Assembly: GCA_000403415.2 (NCBI GenBank)
Contig: KE159681.1
Coordinates: 56,109 to 120,108 of the forward strand
Source of the DNA: Firmicutes bacterium M10-2
GTDB lineage: Bacteria > Bacillota_I > Bacilli_A > Erysipelotrichales > Erysipelotrichaceae
Reading direction: 5' to 3'
Length of the DNA stretch: 64,000 nt
Shown here: piece after piece, positions 26,641-35,780 of the stretch
How the letters are laid out: every line of letters begins with the position of its first letter
Numbering within the stretch: the stretch's first letter is position 1
The notes under the pieces: model-generated
Seen by the model: the letters and a program-made list of their open reading frames with translations, nothing else
Database searches by the model: none
What the model was told of the DNA's origin: nothing
Program-made: the position numbers and the translations under genes

Positions 26641-27063
26641 TTAGAAAATCATCCCTCCAACTTGGCATAAATCCGTAGACGTGACCGTTCTTTAATATTT
26701 AGTACTATGTCAAGCTTTTGGACAACTTAAATTTCAGTTTTTATCAGAGCCAAAAAAGTTTCTTCCGATTTTTTCAACAGACGCTATGAACTTCTCTGGT
26801 TAAAACAATATTAATGCATGCGTAGCTTTCAGAAAATTCTTTTTTACACGTCTATATATTCAGTATCAATATCAATTTCTCGCCATAATAAGATAAAAAA
26901 ATCGGCATATTGGATCCATTTTGAATTGAGACAACAACTGTATGTTTAGATAAAGTTCCAAGATACTCATTTATTTCAGGATGATACATTCTGGCATCTT
27001 AAAATTTTATCTTCATCCTACCTTCAAGAAGATCACCTTGATCCTTATTATGCTGCTTTTCCT
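26641..27063 (-). other. Decayed stretch with no intact gene
   Basis: On the minus strand a short frame at about 26866-27003 (MYHPEINEYLGTLSKHTVVV, then SIQNGSNMPIFL) and a tail ending RLRIYAKLEG near 26653 look like coding remnants broken by frameshifts. I cannot name a family. The base composition is AT-rich, as in the neighbouring DUF6037-like gene. Confidence 0.35.
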
Positions 27064-27270
27064 CTATTTATATATATATATATATATTCGCGCTGTGTAA
27101 ATATTAACTTTCCATCCTCTTATTCCGATTCCTTCACCATCTTCCACAAATACAAAATACTTATAAAACTGCTTAAAATAAAGGATTTCTAGATATGTTT
27201 CTTTTGTATCACCACCACACACTCCACATGAAATTATTAGGCTATTTTCAGAAGTGTGTGTAAAGCTCAT
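27064..27270 (-). CDS. Possible small hypothetical protein or remnant
   Basis: 68-codon frame from 27270. The first 55 residues (ISCGVCGGDTKETYLEILYF, then VEDGEGIGIRGW) look protein-like. The last 13 codons are translated from a TA dinucleotide repeat (IYIYIYK), so the natural C-terminus has probably been lost. I cannot name the family. Confidence 0.35.
   Translation of the reverse strand: MSFTHTSENSLIISCGVCGGDTKETYLEILYFKQFYKYFVFVEDGEGIGIRGWKVNIYTARIYIYIYK
27069..27087. repeat. TA dinucleotide repeat
   Basis: About nine and a half TA units. It forms the end of the small frame at 27064-27270. It is a simple low-complexity tract and likely marks a decay or slippage point. Confidence 0.8.
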
Positions 27271-27347
27271 AAAAGCCTTTGTTTATTGGTGTTTTTATGA
27301 TATTCCTTATGTATATTAAAACCTATTTACTCGTCATTTAAGATAGG

Positions 27348-27956
27348 CTATTTTGAGAAATTGTATAAAATAGTTGAATCGTCATTTTCTTTAAGCGGAT
27401 CATCTGAATAGCAAAAGCTAACGTTAGGTTCATTCTCAAAATTTCTAAATAGAATAGGCCTTAGTAGTTTTGTTTTATCTGAATTAAAATCACTTCTTTT
27501 TCCACTATTAGGATTTCTTCTTATTTTATAACAATAAATTTTATTCGGATCTTCAGAATCACTTATACTAAGCGACTTCACCATCGCACTTTTTTCCTCA
27601 TCCGAGGTATTATCAGGAATTTTCATTGGAATTGCTTTTCCAAAAGTCTCAGTAAATTGTTTTAAAATATCTCCTAAGTTATCTTGATACTCAATGCCAA
27701 AATATTGTCTTAATGTTTTTGCATCAATTAATAATTTAAAAGAATTAGCTTCAATTTCCAATCCATCATTTAAATCGTCACGTTTCATAAAATGGATCTT
27801 TACTAATGCATACTGATTTACACGCTTTTCTTTACCTACAAATCTTTTTACAAGAACTATATATTCAACTGACTTATATCTAAATAGAAAACTACATATT
27901 GTCCAATTCCTATTAACCATATCATTTTTTAATTTATTTAGATTACTTAGTAACAT
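27348..27956 (-). CDS. DUF6037-like hypothetical protein
   Basis: 202 residues from the ATG at 27956, which has GAGGGGG eight bases upstream (the frame is open for 23 more codons). The order NRNWTICSFLFRYKSVEYIVLVKRF, then ALVKIHFMKRDDLND, ANSFKLLIDAKTLRQYFGIEY and SLSISDSEDPNKIYCY matches a family I recall as DUF6037, of unknown function and found in accessory DNA. There is no membrane segment or catalytic motif. It is AT-rich compared with the core genes and lies directly beside a recombinase relic, so it probably arrived by transfer. Confidence 0.65.
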   Translation of the reverse strand: MLLSNLNKLKNDMVNRNWTICSFLFRYKSVEYIVLVKRFVGKEKRVNQYALVKIHFMKRDDLNDGLEIEANSFKLLIDAKTLRQYFGIEYQDNLGDILKQFTETFGKAIPMKIPDNTSDEEKSAMVKSLSISDSEDPNKIYCYKIRRNPNSGKRSDFNSDKTKLLRPILFRNFENEPNVSFCYSDDPLKENDDSTILYNFSK

Positions 27957-27969
27957 AAAAAGAACCCCC

Positions 27970-28225
27970 TCACTTCTTCGAACTATATTTCTTATTCCTT
28001 CTATGTGTTCCATTCTCATCAACAACTAAATTACTGCGTTTTATCTTTTCTTCCTGAACAGCATCAAACAATTCTTTTGAAATAATAGACGAATGAGCAT
28101 TATTTAACTTGTAAATACGACCTTCTTCGCCTCCTGCGTTAACTACCCGCAATACCTATGTACTTTTCATTACTGAGCATTTCTTCTACTGAACATTTAG
28201 GCCAGTTATCTTTCCTTGTTGGCGA
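27970..28225 (-). pseudogene. Second serine recombinase relic
   Basis: The frame at 27970-28152 reads NAHSSIISKELFDAVQEEKIKR, then KKYSSKK. An adjacent frame up to about 28210 reads NWPKCSVEEMLSNEKYIG. Both are central to C-terminal parts of a large serine recombinase, separated by frameshifts. The catalytic N-terminus is absent. It borders the core gene rlmD and so may mark the right edge of the accessory region. Confidence 0.72.
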
Positions 28226-28318
28226 TTAATACTTCTATCTTTAAGTTTTTGATTGAGAGTGTCGTAAAATCGCCCTTAAATACTATAATTTCCTTGAAAT
28301 CAGAGCCTTTTCACATAC

Positions 28319-29632
28319 CTACTTTTCCACTCGTGACATCAACACGACACACTCAACATGCGGAGTCTGCGAGAACATATCCACCGGCTGCACCCTCTCG
28401 ATCTTGTACTTTTCATTCAGCACACCAAGATCCTTTGCCAAAGTGCTCGGATTGCAGGATACATAAATAATCGTTTGAATATTCGAATGAAGTATCGTTT
28501 CTTTCATCGGCTGATCCAAACCCGAACGCGGAGGATCTACGATCAATGTGTCAATCGATCTTTCTTTATTGATTTTTTTCAGTTCCTGAGCAGCATCCCC
28601 ACAAATAAAATTCACATTACGTGTCCCGTTCTTTTCCGCATTTTCCTGAGCATTCCTTACTGCATCTTCGATTGATTCGATTCCAATCACTTTTTTCGCT
28701 TTTTCCGCCACCAACAAAGACATCGCTCCAATTCCGCAATATGCTTCCACAATCGTTTTCGAACGAGGAGTCCAAGCCTTTACGACCTCATATAAATTTT
28801 GTGCTTGTTTCGTATTCAACTGGAAAAAGGAACGCGGCAAAAGATTAAGATGTAATCCGCAAACTCCTATTTCCATCTTTTCCTCTCCGGCCAAATGAAT
28901 CATTTTATAACCGAAAATATCAATTTCGTTTTCATCTTTTGTTTTAACGCTCTGCCACAATGAAACGACATTGTCTATTTTCATGATCTGATTGATGATC
29001 TCTTTTTCAATCATCATTTTTCCCGTCACCAAGATAACCTGAATCTTTCGATCAAACTCTTTCATGACCAATGTACGATAACCGCATTCTTCTTTTTTTG
29101 AATAGGCTTTTTGATCGTACTGATTTAAAATATCCACGATTTGACTTCTTGCTTGTTCAAGCCCTTTTTCATGAATCAGGCAACGCTCCATCTTAATGAC
29201 ATGGTTAGAACCCTTTTCGTACAATCCGACTTCGATCTTTCCTTTTTCATTAAAAAAGCGAAGTTTGCACGCATTCCGATAAGCCAGTACACTCGGATTC
29301 TTGATAATCGGCAAGATTGGTCTGGTATAATTTGCATATTTACGAAGCGCTTCCTGCAAGATCGCAGCCTTCATACGCAATTGCCCTTTCATATCCATAT
29401 GCATAATCGGACATCCACCACATTCTTTCCAAATCCCGCACATTGGATATCGTCGTCTTGGCGAAGGTTCAAGAACCTTTTTAATCTTCGCTTTTCCGAA
29501 GCGATCGTTCTCTTCTGTAATTTCTCCATCCACCAGTTCATCCACAATAGCGTCATCTATAAAAATCGGTTTTTTGTGTACATAAGCAATCCCCTCACCA
29601 TTGATTCCCCATTTTTTGATTTTTAATTTCAT
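28319..29632 (-). CDS. rlmD: 23S rRNA (uracil-5-)-methyltransferase RlmD/RlmCD
   Basis: 437 residues. An N-terminal TRAM RNA-binding domain (about 1-55) precedes the 4Fe-4S cysteines (CGIWKECGGCP and a later CLIHEKG). The SAM-binding core VEAYCGIGAMSLLVAEKAK and the catalytic loop YVSCNPSTLAKDL, with the nucleophile Cys, follow DPPRSGLD. In Gram-positives one such enzyme (RlmCD) often makes both m5U747 and m5U1939. It overlaps the rlmA stop by four bases, so the two rRNA methylases are coupled. Confidence 0.94.
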   Translation of the reverse strand: MKLKIKKWGINGEGIAYVHKKPIFIDDAIVDELVDGEITEENDRFGKAKIKKVLEPSPRRRYPMCGIWKECGGCPIMHMDMKGQLRMKAAILQEALRKYANYTRPILPIIKNPSVLAYRNACKLRFFNEKGKIEVGLYEKGSNHVIKMERCLIHEKGLEQARSQIVDILNQYDQKAYSKKEECGYRTLVMKEFDRKIQVILVTGKMMIEKEIINQIMKIDNVVSLWQSVKTKDENEIDIFGYKMIHLAGEEKMEIGVCGLHLNLLPRSFFQLNTKQAQNLYEVVKAWTPRSKTIVEAYCGIGAMSLLVAEKAKKVIGIESIEDAVRNAQENAEKNGTRNVNFICGDAAQELKKINKERSIDTLIVDPPRSGLDQPMKETILHSNIQTIIYVSCNPSTLAKDLGVLNEKYKIERVQPVDMFSQTPHVECVVLMSRVEK

Positions 29633-30411
29633 AATACCTTCTTTCTAAAGATTTTGATTAAAAACGAAAAAGTCACATTTAACTTTTTTAATTTTGCGAT
29701 TCGATCCATCCCATCTTTCGGACTCTTGTATCGGTAAGGCGTCATTTCGAACAAATCCCATATATCATCTATTTCTTTTTGTTCTGTGATCACTTCATCA
29801 TGACACAAAACAAGATCACCCATATTTTCTCTTTCTTCTTTGTTCAAGATGACATGCTCGTAAAGCTGCTGCTTTAGTTCGTATAAATGTTCCCTTGCAG
29901 GACTGACCGTAATCAAATGTCCGTTTGGTCTTAATACCCTTTCAATTTCTTTGATCGGCAGCGGTGTAAATACACTCACTACACAATCAAAAGAATCCGC
30001 CTCAAAAGGAAGATCGTAAATCGTATCCACGATATAAAGTGTTGACCGATCATGCTTGGCCGCATAAGCAATCGCTTCTTTTGAAAGATCGATCCCTACC
30101 TTTTTTTCCGCTTGCCAAGTTTTCGTGTAATATCCTTGCCCGCACCCGATATCCAGCAAAGATCCAAGATGATAAGAAGCGATGATCTCTCCTACCCGTT
30201 TGCGCATAAAATCATAAGGATTTTTTTCTAAAAAATTCGTACGCGCCAAGACCATCGCCTTGTTGTCACCCGTCTTTTTTTGCTTACGGGAAAGATTTAC
30301 ATATCCTTGTTTGGCAATATCGAAACTATGCCCGTTTTCACATTGAAAAGAATTTCCGACTTTTCTCAACTTTGTTTTACAAATGCTACAAATCATACAT
30401 TTATTGTACAC
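29629..30411 (-). CDS. rlmA: 23S rRNA (guanine-N1)-methyltransferase RlmA
   Basis: 260 residues. An N-terminal zinc finger (CSICKTKL and CENGHSFD) and the segment AKQGYVNLSRK are diagnostic of RlmA/TlrB. The SAM motif LLDIGCGQGYYTKTW follows. The protein methylates G745/G748 of 23S rRNA in hairpin 35. The start is uncertain: GTG at 30411 or ATG at 30396 (five codons later), neither with a good ribosome site. The same transcript carries rlmD. Confidence 0.9.
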   Translation of the reverse strand: MYNKCMICSICKTKLRKVGNSFQCENGHSFDIAKQGYVNLSRKQKKTGDNKAMVLARTNFLEKNPYDFMRKRVGEIIASYHLGSLLDIGCGQGYYTKTWQAEKKVGIDLSKEAIAYAAKHDRSTLYIVDTIYDLPFEADSFDCVVSVFTPLPIKEIERVLRPNGHLITVSPAREHLYELKQQLYEHVILNKEERENMGDLVLCHDEVITEQKEIDDIWDLFEMTPYRYKSPKDGMDRIAKLKKLNVTFSFLIKIFRKKVL

Positions 30412-30422
30412 TTTTTCTTTTT

Positions 30423-30453
30423 AAAAAAAAGGAATGAGATGTTCCCTCATTCC
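30423..30453 (-). terminator. Terminator of the small RHH-like gene
   Basis: Stem GGAATGAG/CTCATTCC (30431-30438 with 30446-30453), with a run of eight T on the minus strand. It includes the stop codon region of the small gene upstream. Confidence 0.85.
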
Positions 30454-30632
30454 GGATAGGAAGCAATAAAGCTTTCCATAAAATTCTTAAAAGCTTGAGC
30501 CTGACTCATATGGGCACGTTCGCAAGCCTTGATAAACTGCTCATTTAACTCTCTGGAAACTTTGATAGACTTGGTCATAATGCCTTTTTTCGCTCTATAC
30601 TTTTCAGTGGCTCTTGTTTGTGCAGTTGCCAT
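30447..30632 (-). CDS. Small ribbon-helix-helix-like protein
   Basis: 61 residues from the ATG at 30632, which has GGAGGAG upstream; the longer open frame begins in a non-coding leader. The core KSIKVSRELNEQFIKACERA, then MSQAQAFKNFMESFI, has the beta-alpha-alpha pattern of RHH (Arc/MetJ-like) DNA-binding proteins. It is monocistronic with its own promoter (TTTCTG-17-TATAAT on the minus strand) and terminator. No partner toxin is seen. Function is not known. Confidence 0.75.
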   Translation of the reverse strand: MATAQTRATEKYRAKKGIMTKSIKVSRELNEQFIKACERAHMSQAQAFKNFMESFIASYPE

Positions 30633-30703
30633 ATTTTTCTCCTCCTTGACACTAATTATATAAAAGAATCGCAAAAACAGAAACCACCAAAATGTCACAT
30701 ATT

Positions 30704-30728
30704 AAAAAAAGCGCTCATTCAAGCGCTT
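30704..30728 (-). terminator. Terminator of thiI, overlapping its stop codon
   Basis: Stem AAGCGCT/AGCGCTT (30709-30715 with 30722-30728), followed on the minus strand by seven T. The 5' arm of the stem starts inside the thiI stop codon at 30727-30729. Confidence 0.85.
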
Positions 30729-31935
30729 AAAATAACTCTTCCTCTTCTTCCTCTTGTTCAAGTTCCATACCGGGATGGACCCATACGGATTTGACATCCT
30801 CTACGCACCAGTCAACAAGTTTCTCCCAATCAAATCGAGATTCATAACGTTCACATTTTTCGATACGAGGTTTTGTGACCGGATTTTTCGGAGTAAAAAT
30901 CGTACAGCAATCTTCATAAGGAAGTATCGAAGTATCATAAGTTCCGATCTTCTTTGAAAGATCAATGATCTCAACTTTATCCATGCATACGACAGGACGA
31001 ATCAGCGGCATCGTTGTCACCGCGTTGATTGATTGCATAGACTCCAGCGTTTGACTGGCAACCTGACCAATCGATTCACCCGTAGCGATCGCCTGACAAT
31101 GTCTTTTTTGCGCTAGTTTTGCCGCAATCCGCATCATCATACGACGCATTAAAGTAATCGCATAACTTTCATCGGCATTTTGATAAATTGCCAGTTGAAG
31201 ATCCGTAAACGGAACGATATGCACCAAGATTTCTCCTTGATACGGACTAATCAATTCCGCAAGCTTCATTACTTTATCCTGAGCATTTTGCGAAGTATAC
31301 GGTGGAGCCGCAAAGTGAATACATTCGATATGCACACCACGCTTCATCATCAAATAGCTTGCGACCGGAGAATCGATTCCTCCCGACAGCAAGACCATAG
31401 CTTTTCCGCCAACACCAACCGGATATCCGCCGGCACCCATCATCCGGTCCGTCATAATATAGGCCGCATCATGATGTACTTCGATCACAATCTTTACATC
31501 CGGTTTTTTTACATTGACTTTCCATTCGCTGTTTTTCAAGATAGCCGTTGCTACCATACGATTGATCTGATCCGAAATGATCGGAAACAGTTTATCGCTT
31601 CTTCTTGCCGCAACCTTGAATGTCTTTTCTTCCGTCAACGGAAGAGATTCCAGACACGCCTGAATGATTTCTTCCATATCCGGCATCGTTTTAATAGCCA
31701 GAGAAAAAGACGAAATCCCAAATACCTTGGAAAGTGTTTCGCTTACTTTTTGCGCATCCTCTTCGTGCAGATAAATATACATTCGATCATGCTGCTTTTC
31801 AAACTCCAAAGTCGGAAACGCTTTTAAGGCCAATTTGACATTGGAAAGAAGTTGTTTAATAAAGGAATTTCGATTTTTTCCCTTTAATGATAATTCTCCA
31901 TAACGAATGAGAATATGGTCATAACGATAAGCCAT
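30727..31935 (-). CDS. thiI: tRNA 4-thiouridine synthase ThiI
   Basis: 402 residues with an N-terminal ferredoxin-like/THUMP region (about 1-165) and an ATP-pyrophosphatase domain with the PP-loop LLSGGIDSPVASYL. No rhodanese domain follows, as usual in Firmicutes. It thiolates U8 of tRNA and may act in thiazole synthesis. It overlaps the cysteine desulfurase gene by 17 bases, an arrangement in which the desulfurase (NifZ type) supplies persulfide sulfur directly to ThiI. The C-terminus is a run of glutamates. Confidence 0.96.
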   Translation of the reverse strand: MAYRYDHILIRYGELSLKGKNRNSFIKQLLSNVKLALKAFPTLEFEKQHDRMYIYLHEEDAQKVSETLSKVFGISSFSLAIKTMPDMEEIIQACLESLPLTEEKTFKVAARRSDKLFPIISDQINRMVATAILKNSEWKVNVKKPDVKIVIEVHHDAAYIMTDRMMGAGGYPVGVGGKAMVLLSGGIDSPVASYLMMKRGVHIECIHFAAPPYTSQNAQDKVMKLAELISPYQGEILVHIVPFTDLQLAIYQNADESYAITLMRRMMMRIAAKLAQKRHCQAIATGESIGQVASQTLESMQSINAVTTMPLIRPVVCMDKVEIIDLSKKIGTYDTSILPYEDCCTIFTPKNPVTKPRIEKCERYESRFDWEKLVDWCVEDVKSVWVHPGMELEQEEEEEELF

Positions 31936-33049
31936 AGTTTTTTACGATCTCCTTTACTGCTTCGACAAATTGATCTGCTTCCTCGATCGTATTGTCTTTG
32001 GAAAAAGAAAGACGAATCGCATGAGAAGCATCTTTTTGAGAATGATTTAAAGCAAGAATCACTTCACTTGCTTGACTTGAACGTGAGTCGCACGTACTTT
32101 TCGCAGAAACACAAATTCCTTTTTCATCTAACGCATTCAAAAGAACTTCACTTGTAATCTGGTCAAAACTTACATTCAAAATATATGGAAGCGCATTTTG
32201 AGGCGAAAGCACATGTCCGCCATCAATAGCTGAAATACGATCAACCAAATGATCACGCAACATTTTGACATGAGCATATGTTTCCTCTTGTTCTTCCAAC
32301 GCCAAACGAATCGTTTTCGCAAGCACAATGTTCGCCGGAGCATTTTCTGTTCCGCCACGCAAGCCTTGTTCCTGCTGACCGCCAAAAATAAGCGGCTGAA
32401 GTACGATATTTTTCTTTTTCAGCAACATTGAAGAGCCTTTGATTCCATGGATCTTATGTGCAGACATCGTCATCATATCCAGTTGTTCGAATGGAATATC
32501 GATCTTTCCGAAACTTTGCACACAATCACTGTGAAATACACAAGTCGGATGAGCATGAACCACTTTCGCAATCTTTTCGATCGGATTGATCGATCCGATT
32601 TCATTGTTAACATGCATTAAAGAAACGAGCATCGTGTCTTTTCTCATATGAGATCGTACCATTTCTTCGGTAACGATTCCTTGTTCGTTAATTGGCAAAC
32701 GTTCAACATCAAAACCGATCGATTCTAAAAAATTCATAGCATGTTTTATGCTCGAATGTTCAACATTGCTAGTTAAAATATGCTTTCCGCGGTGCTGATT
32801 CGCCAAAGCATATCCAATCACCGCAAGCGAATTCGACTCACTTGCACAACTTGTAAAAATTATCTCTTCTTTCAATACTTTTAAAGAATGAGCAATATGC
32901 TGCCTAGCTTGTTCAAGCTGACGATTGGTCTTGCGTCCGGGAGCATGCATTGAATCTGCATTCGCAAAACATTCATCAATCAACTTCTTATAAACACGAG
33001 CAACCTCTGGACGAACAGAGGTTGTTGAGGCGTTATCAAAATAAATCAT
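31919..33049 (-). CDS. Cysteine desulfurase (NifS/NifZ-like)
   Basis: 376 residues, PLP-dependent. The PLP lysine is in MSAHKIHGIKG, the PLP-contact His in HSDCVQSFGK, and the active-site cysteine loop is at CVSAKSTCDSRS. It removes sulfur from cysteine. The start is ATG at 33049 (GTG at 33052 is next to it). It follows ezrA by only three bases and overlaps thiI, so it is most likely the sulfur donor for ThiI, as NifZ is in B. subtilis. No suf or isc genes are nearby. Confidence 0.93.
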   Translation of the reverse strand: MIYFDNASTTSVRPEVARVYKKLIDECFANADSMHAPGRKTNRQLEQARQHIAHSLKVLKEEIIFTSCASESNSLAVIGYALANQHRGKHILTSNVEHSSIKHAMNFLESIGFDVERLPINEQGIVTEEMVRSHMRKDTMLVSLMHVNNEIGSINPIEKIAKVVHAHPTCVFHSDCVQSFGKIDIPFEQLDMMTMSAHKIHGIKGSSMLLKKKNIVLQPLIFGGQQEQGLRGGTENAPANIVLAKTIRLALEEQEETYAHVKMLRDHLVDRISAIDGGHVLSPQNALPYILNVSFDQITSEVLLNALDEKGICVSAKSTCDSRSSQASEVILALNHSQKDASHAIRLSFSKDNTIEEADQFVEAVKEIVKNYGLSL

Positions 33050-33052
33050 CAC

Positions 33053-34825
33053 TTATACTTGATTCATGACTGCGGGATCCTTTTTCGCAATCAGCTTTTC
33101 ATAAATTCCCGGATGCATGTTTTCAATTGCCTGGATCGCGATCTTTAAAGCATGCGTATATTCGCCGTTTTGGAAGCAGATTTCCGCACGTGTCAATTCA
33201 GAATCCATTTCCGAATAAGAAGAACGGAAACGATTTCCGAATACAATCGCGTTTTCGACCATGATCGCCACACCCACCAAATTATTGGCATTGTTGTAGA
33301 GCTTATACACAAAATCAATCGCATCTTGTAAATCAGCGTTCAATGTCTGTACATCAAGCGGCGAATGATCCAAAACGACTCGAACGCGCTGAATAAGCCG
33401 CTCGCCTTCTTTTAGGTCATCGGCGAATTGCGTCGACATGCTCGGCAAATTTCGCGAAATCGTGTTTAAACGAACTTCGTTTAAAATCAGCTGCAGTTTA
33501 ACCAGCTGTTTCTTCGCCCTGGATTCATCTGAGCTTGCGCCAACAAGCATTCGCTTCATATCGTTGACTTGTGAATGGAATGTATCCACATCTTGTGCGA
33601 ATTCACGATACACCTGAACGACTTCCACACTTGGAGTCGCATCCCTGGACAATGCGTCCTCGACGATCTTTCGGCGATCCTGCAGATCTGAAAGCTGCGC
33701 TCTAGCTAATTTGAAACGATGAGTCCAGTCTTCCAGACCGAATCGATCTTTGATATTTGCATAGAGTGTAACGATTTCCTCCAAAGATTCTTCTTCGTCA
33801 TCGACTTTTTCGAAAGTCGCAATAAGATCTCCGTGAATTTCATCATACGCTTTTTTCTCTTTCATCACATCGTCCTGAAGTTCGAGGATTCCGTCCCCGA
33901 TATCAGTCAGCAATGTATCTGCTTTTTCCAGATTTCCTACATCAAGAGCCTCGGTCGCTTCTTCCAGAGCCTTTTCAAGCATTGCGGTCTTTTCGTCGGT
34001 ATTCAAATATCGAATATCAATTTGATTATCCTTTAACATTTGAATATTGTTCAATACTTCATCAAGTGCTCTCGGAATAATATTTTTCGCTTTTTCATAA
34101 AGTCCGGGGTACACGGCAATCTGAGAAGAAACGACATCAACACGACTTGCGATCTTATCCACTTCTTCTTTCGCCTTATTGAATTCGGAAGCAAACATCC
34201 ATTCTTCAAAACTCGAGAATTCGTTTTCGATATCCCCGATTTCCGAATCGATATAATTGCTTGCGGAATAATAAGACGCCCTGTTGTCCTGGTACACTTT
34301 TTTGACATTACGGAAACGTTCTTTCAGGGAATTTGATTTTTCTCTTACTTCTGTTTCTCGTGCCAAAATATGATCAAGCGACTGATTTACGATCCGAATA
34401 CGTTCTTTTGTATCGTCTAGCATCGTCTCCAGCTCGTCCATAGAACGAGTGGCTTTTTTGATTCGGTGTGCCGCGATATACTCGTCGGCATCCGTGAACA
34501 ATTCGTCACAAGAAGCAACACTTTTTTGGCAAATCTCATATTTCGGAGCCAAATTTTTGATTCGCTCCATAATATCGTCATTTGCTTTTGCGAATGCGTT
34601 CGCTTTATTGAATTTGTATGCGAGTGCATTGTTGCGAATTTCATTAACTTCGATTTCAAGATCAGCAAGACGCTTCGACGCTTTCCTGCGTTTCATCATT
34701 CGCATGATGATCCAAATGAGGATCAACAGCAAGATTGCAATTGCGACATAAATCATCAATTCGGTGGAAAGATGAGCGCTGATGTATGAATAAGTCGTTT
34801 GAAAGAAATTCATGACAGTATCCAT
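33053..34825 (-). CDS. ezrA: Septation ring formation regulator EzrA
   Basis: 590 residues from the ATG at 34825, with AAGGAGG spaced seven bases; the open frame runs further upstream but without coding signals. One N-terminal membrane helix (about residues 22-42) and a long helical, spectrin-like cytoplasmic part with many heptads follow. EzrA restrains FtsZ ring formation at wrong places and links the divisome to cell wall synthesis. It is conserved in low-GC Gram-positives and often lies next to rpsD and the desulfurase/thiI genes, as here. Confidence 0.93.
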   Translation of the reverse strand: MDTVMNFFQTTYSYISAHLSTELMIYVAIAILLLILIWIIMRMMKRRKASKRLADLEIEVNEIRNNALAYKFNKANAFAKANDDIMERIKNLAPKYEICQKSVASCDELFTDADEYIAAHRIKKATRSMDELETMLDDTKERIRIVNQSLDHILARETEVREKSNSLKERFRNVKKVYQDNRASYYSASNYIDSEIGDIENEFSSFEEWMFASEFNKAKEEVDKIASRVDVVSSQIAVYPGLYEKAKNIIPRALDEVLNNIQMLKDNQIDIRYLNTDEKTAMLEKALEEATEALDVGNLEKADTLLTDIGDGILELQDDVMKEKKAYDEIHGDLIATFEKVDDEEESLEEIVTLYANIKDRFGLEDWTHRFKLARAQLSDLQDRRKIVEDALSRDATPSVEVVQVYREFAQDVDTFHSQVNDMKRMLVGASSDESRAKKQLVKLQLILNEVRLNTISRNLPSMSTQFADDLKEGERLIQRVRVVLDHSPLDVQTLNADLQDAIDFVYKLYNNANNLVGVAIMVENAIVFGNRFRSSYSEMDSELTRAEICFQNGEYTHALKIAIQAIENMHPGIYEKLIAKKDPAVMNQV

Positions 34826-34940
34826 GTTGTTACCTCCTTGCATACTGAGTATAGTATAACACACATTCATTTTCACAGAAAATAACCAATATACGTTTAA
34901 ATGTGGAAATCGCATTTTTCCTATGTAAACATTTAATTCC

Positions 34941-34969
34941 TTGATTTCAAAAAAGAGATTTGCTATATT
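34941..34969 (+). promoter_or_regulatory. Sigma-A promoter of rpsD
   Basis: TTGATT (34941-34946) and TATATT (34964-34969) are 17 bases apart. This would start transcription near 34977 and give a leader of about 150 bases before the rpsD ATG. Confidence 0.7.
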
Positions 34970-34976
34970 TAAATAG

Positions 34977-35127
34977 CATGACTGAGCAGCATACAAAGTC
35001 AAAAGCTCCGCGTTGCAGGCGCAAGCGATACAAGTAAGCTAAAAGCTGATAGTAGAAAGTATCTTCTGCAACACACCTTTTGAAGATTTGTATCTTGTTG
35101 TTTATGCAAACAATAGGAGGAAAACAC
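34977..35127 (+). promoter_or_regulatory. Structured 5' leader of rpsD (candidate S4 autoregulatory RNA)
   Basis: Nested pairings are visible: GTTGCAG (35012-35018) with CTGCAAC (35066-35072), GATAC (35027-35031) with GTATC (35059-35063), and AGCT (35037-35040) with AGCT (35044-35047). A last hairpin, TTGTTT/AAACAA (35098-35113), lies right before the AGGAGG at 35115-35120. In Bacillota the S4 protein represses its own gene through a structured leader, so this is the natural reading. I cannot match it to a consensus base by base. Confidence 0.6.
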
Positions 35128-35736
35128 ATGTCAAGAAACACAGGAAGCACTTGGAAAAAGTCGCGTCGTCTAGGTTTCTCTATTTTAGGAACCGGACAAG
35201 AATTAGCTCGTCGTAATTATGCCCCAGGACAACACGGAAAAACCCGTCGTCCTAAACTTACGAACTACGGTGTGCAATTGCAGGAAAAACAAAGAATTCG
35301 TAACACATACCAATTAACGGAAAAACAATTCTTCAATACATACCAAAAAGCAAGCCGTAAAGCAGGAGCAACAGGCGAAAACTTCTTGATCATGCTCGAA
35401 TCACGTCTTGATAACTTAGTATACCGTATGGGATTTGCGAACACTCGTCGTGGTGCCCGCCAACTCGTTAACCATGGACACATCATGGTAGACGGTAAAA
35501 AAGTAGATATCCCAAGCTACCAAGTAAAACCGGGACAAGTCATCGAAGTACGTGAACGCGCTAAAAACCAAAAAAGTATCGTTGAAGCACTTGAAGCAGC
35601 AATTTCGACTGTTGATTTCGTTGAAGTGGACAAAGACAAAAAAATCGGTAAATACGTTCGTTACCCTGAACGTTCCGAATTGTTCACAAGCGAACCGATC
35701 AATGAATTGCTCGTTGTCGAATACTACAACCGGTAA
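35128..35736 (+). CDS. rpsD: 30S ribosomal protein S4
   Basis: 202 residues from the ATG at 35128, with AGGAGG seven bases upstream. It reads [22 protein letters not shown], then the S4 RNA-binding domain [32 protein letters not shown]4 nucleates 30S assembly on 16S rRNA. It stands alone here, as it does in Bacillus, outside the large ribosomal operons, and is the only plus-strand gene between ezrA and the lysine operon. It lacks a zinc-binding motif (C- type). Confidence 0.98.
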   Translation: MSRNTGSTWKKSRRLGFSILGTGQELARRNYAPGQHGKTRRPKLTNYGVQLQEKQRIRNTYQLTEKQFFNTYQKASRKAGATGENFLIMLESRLDNLVYRMGFANTRRGARQLVNHGHIMVDGKKVDIPSYQVKPGQVIEVRERAKNQKSIVEALEAAISTVDFVEVDKDKKIGKYVRYPERSELFTSEPINELLVVEYYNR

Positions 35737-35746
35737 TCAAAAAAAG

Positions 35747-35771
35747 TTCCACATTTTGTGGAATTTTTTTT
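35747..35771 (+). terminator. Terminator of rpsD
   Basis: Stem TTCCACA/TGTGGAA (35747-35753 with 35757-35763) followed by eight T. Confidence 0.9.
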
Positions 35772-35780
35772 ATCCTCGAA

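Noticed and set aside
30447..30632. Antitoxin of a toxin-antitoxin pair
   Set aside because: The RHH-like gene has its own promoter and terminator and no partner gene next to it.
31180..31827. 215-codon plus-strand frame opposite thiI
   Set aside because: It lies wholly antisense to a well-recognised thiI, has no ribosome site and an unnatural residue composition; it is a shadow of the real gene.
35080..35127. Longer rpsD start
   Set aside because: The ATG at 35128 has a perfect AGGAGG and matches the S4 N-terminus; the extension is the leader RNA.
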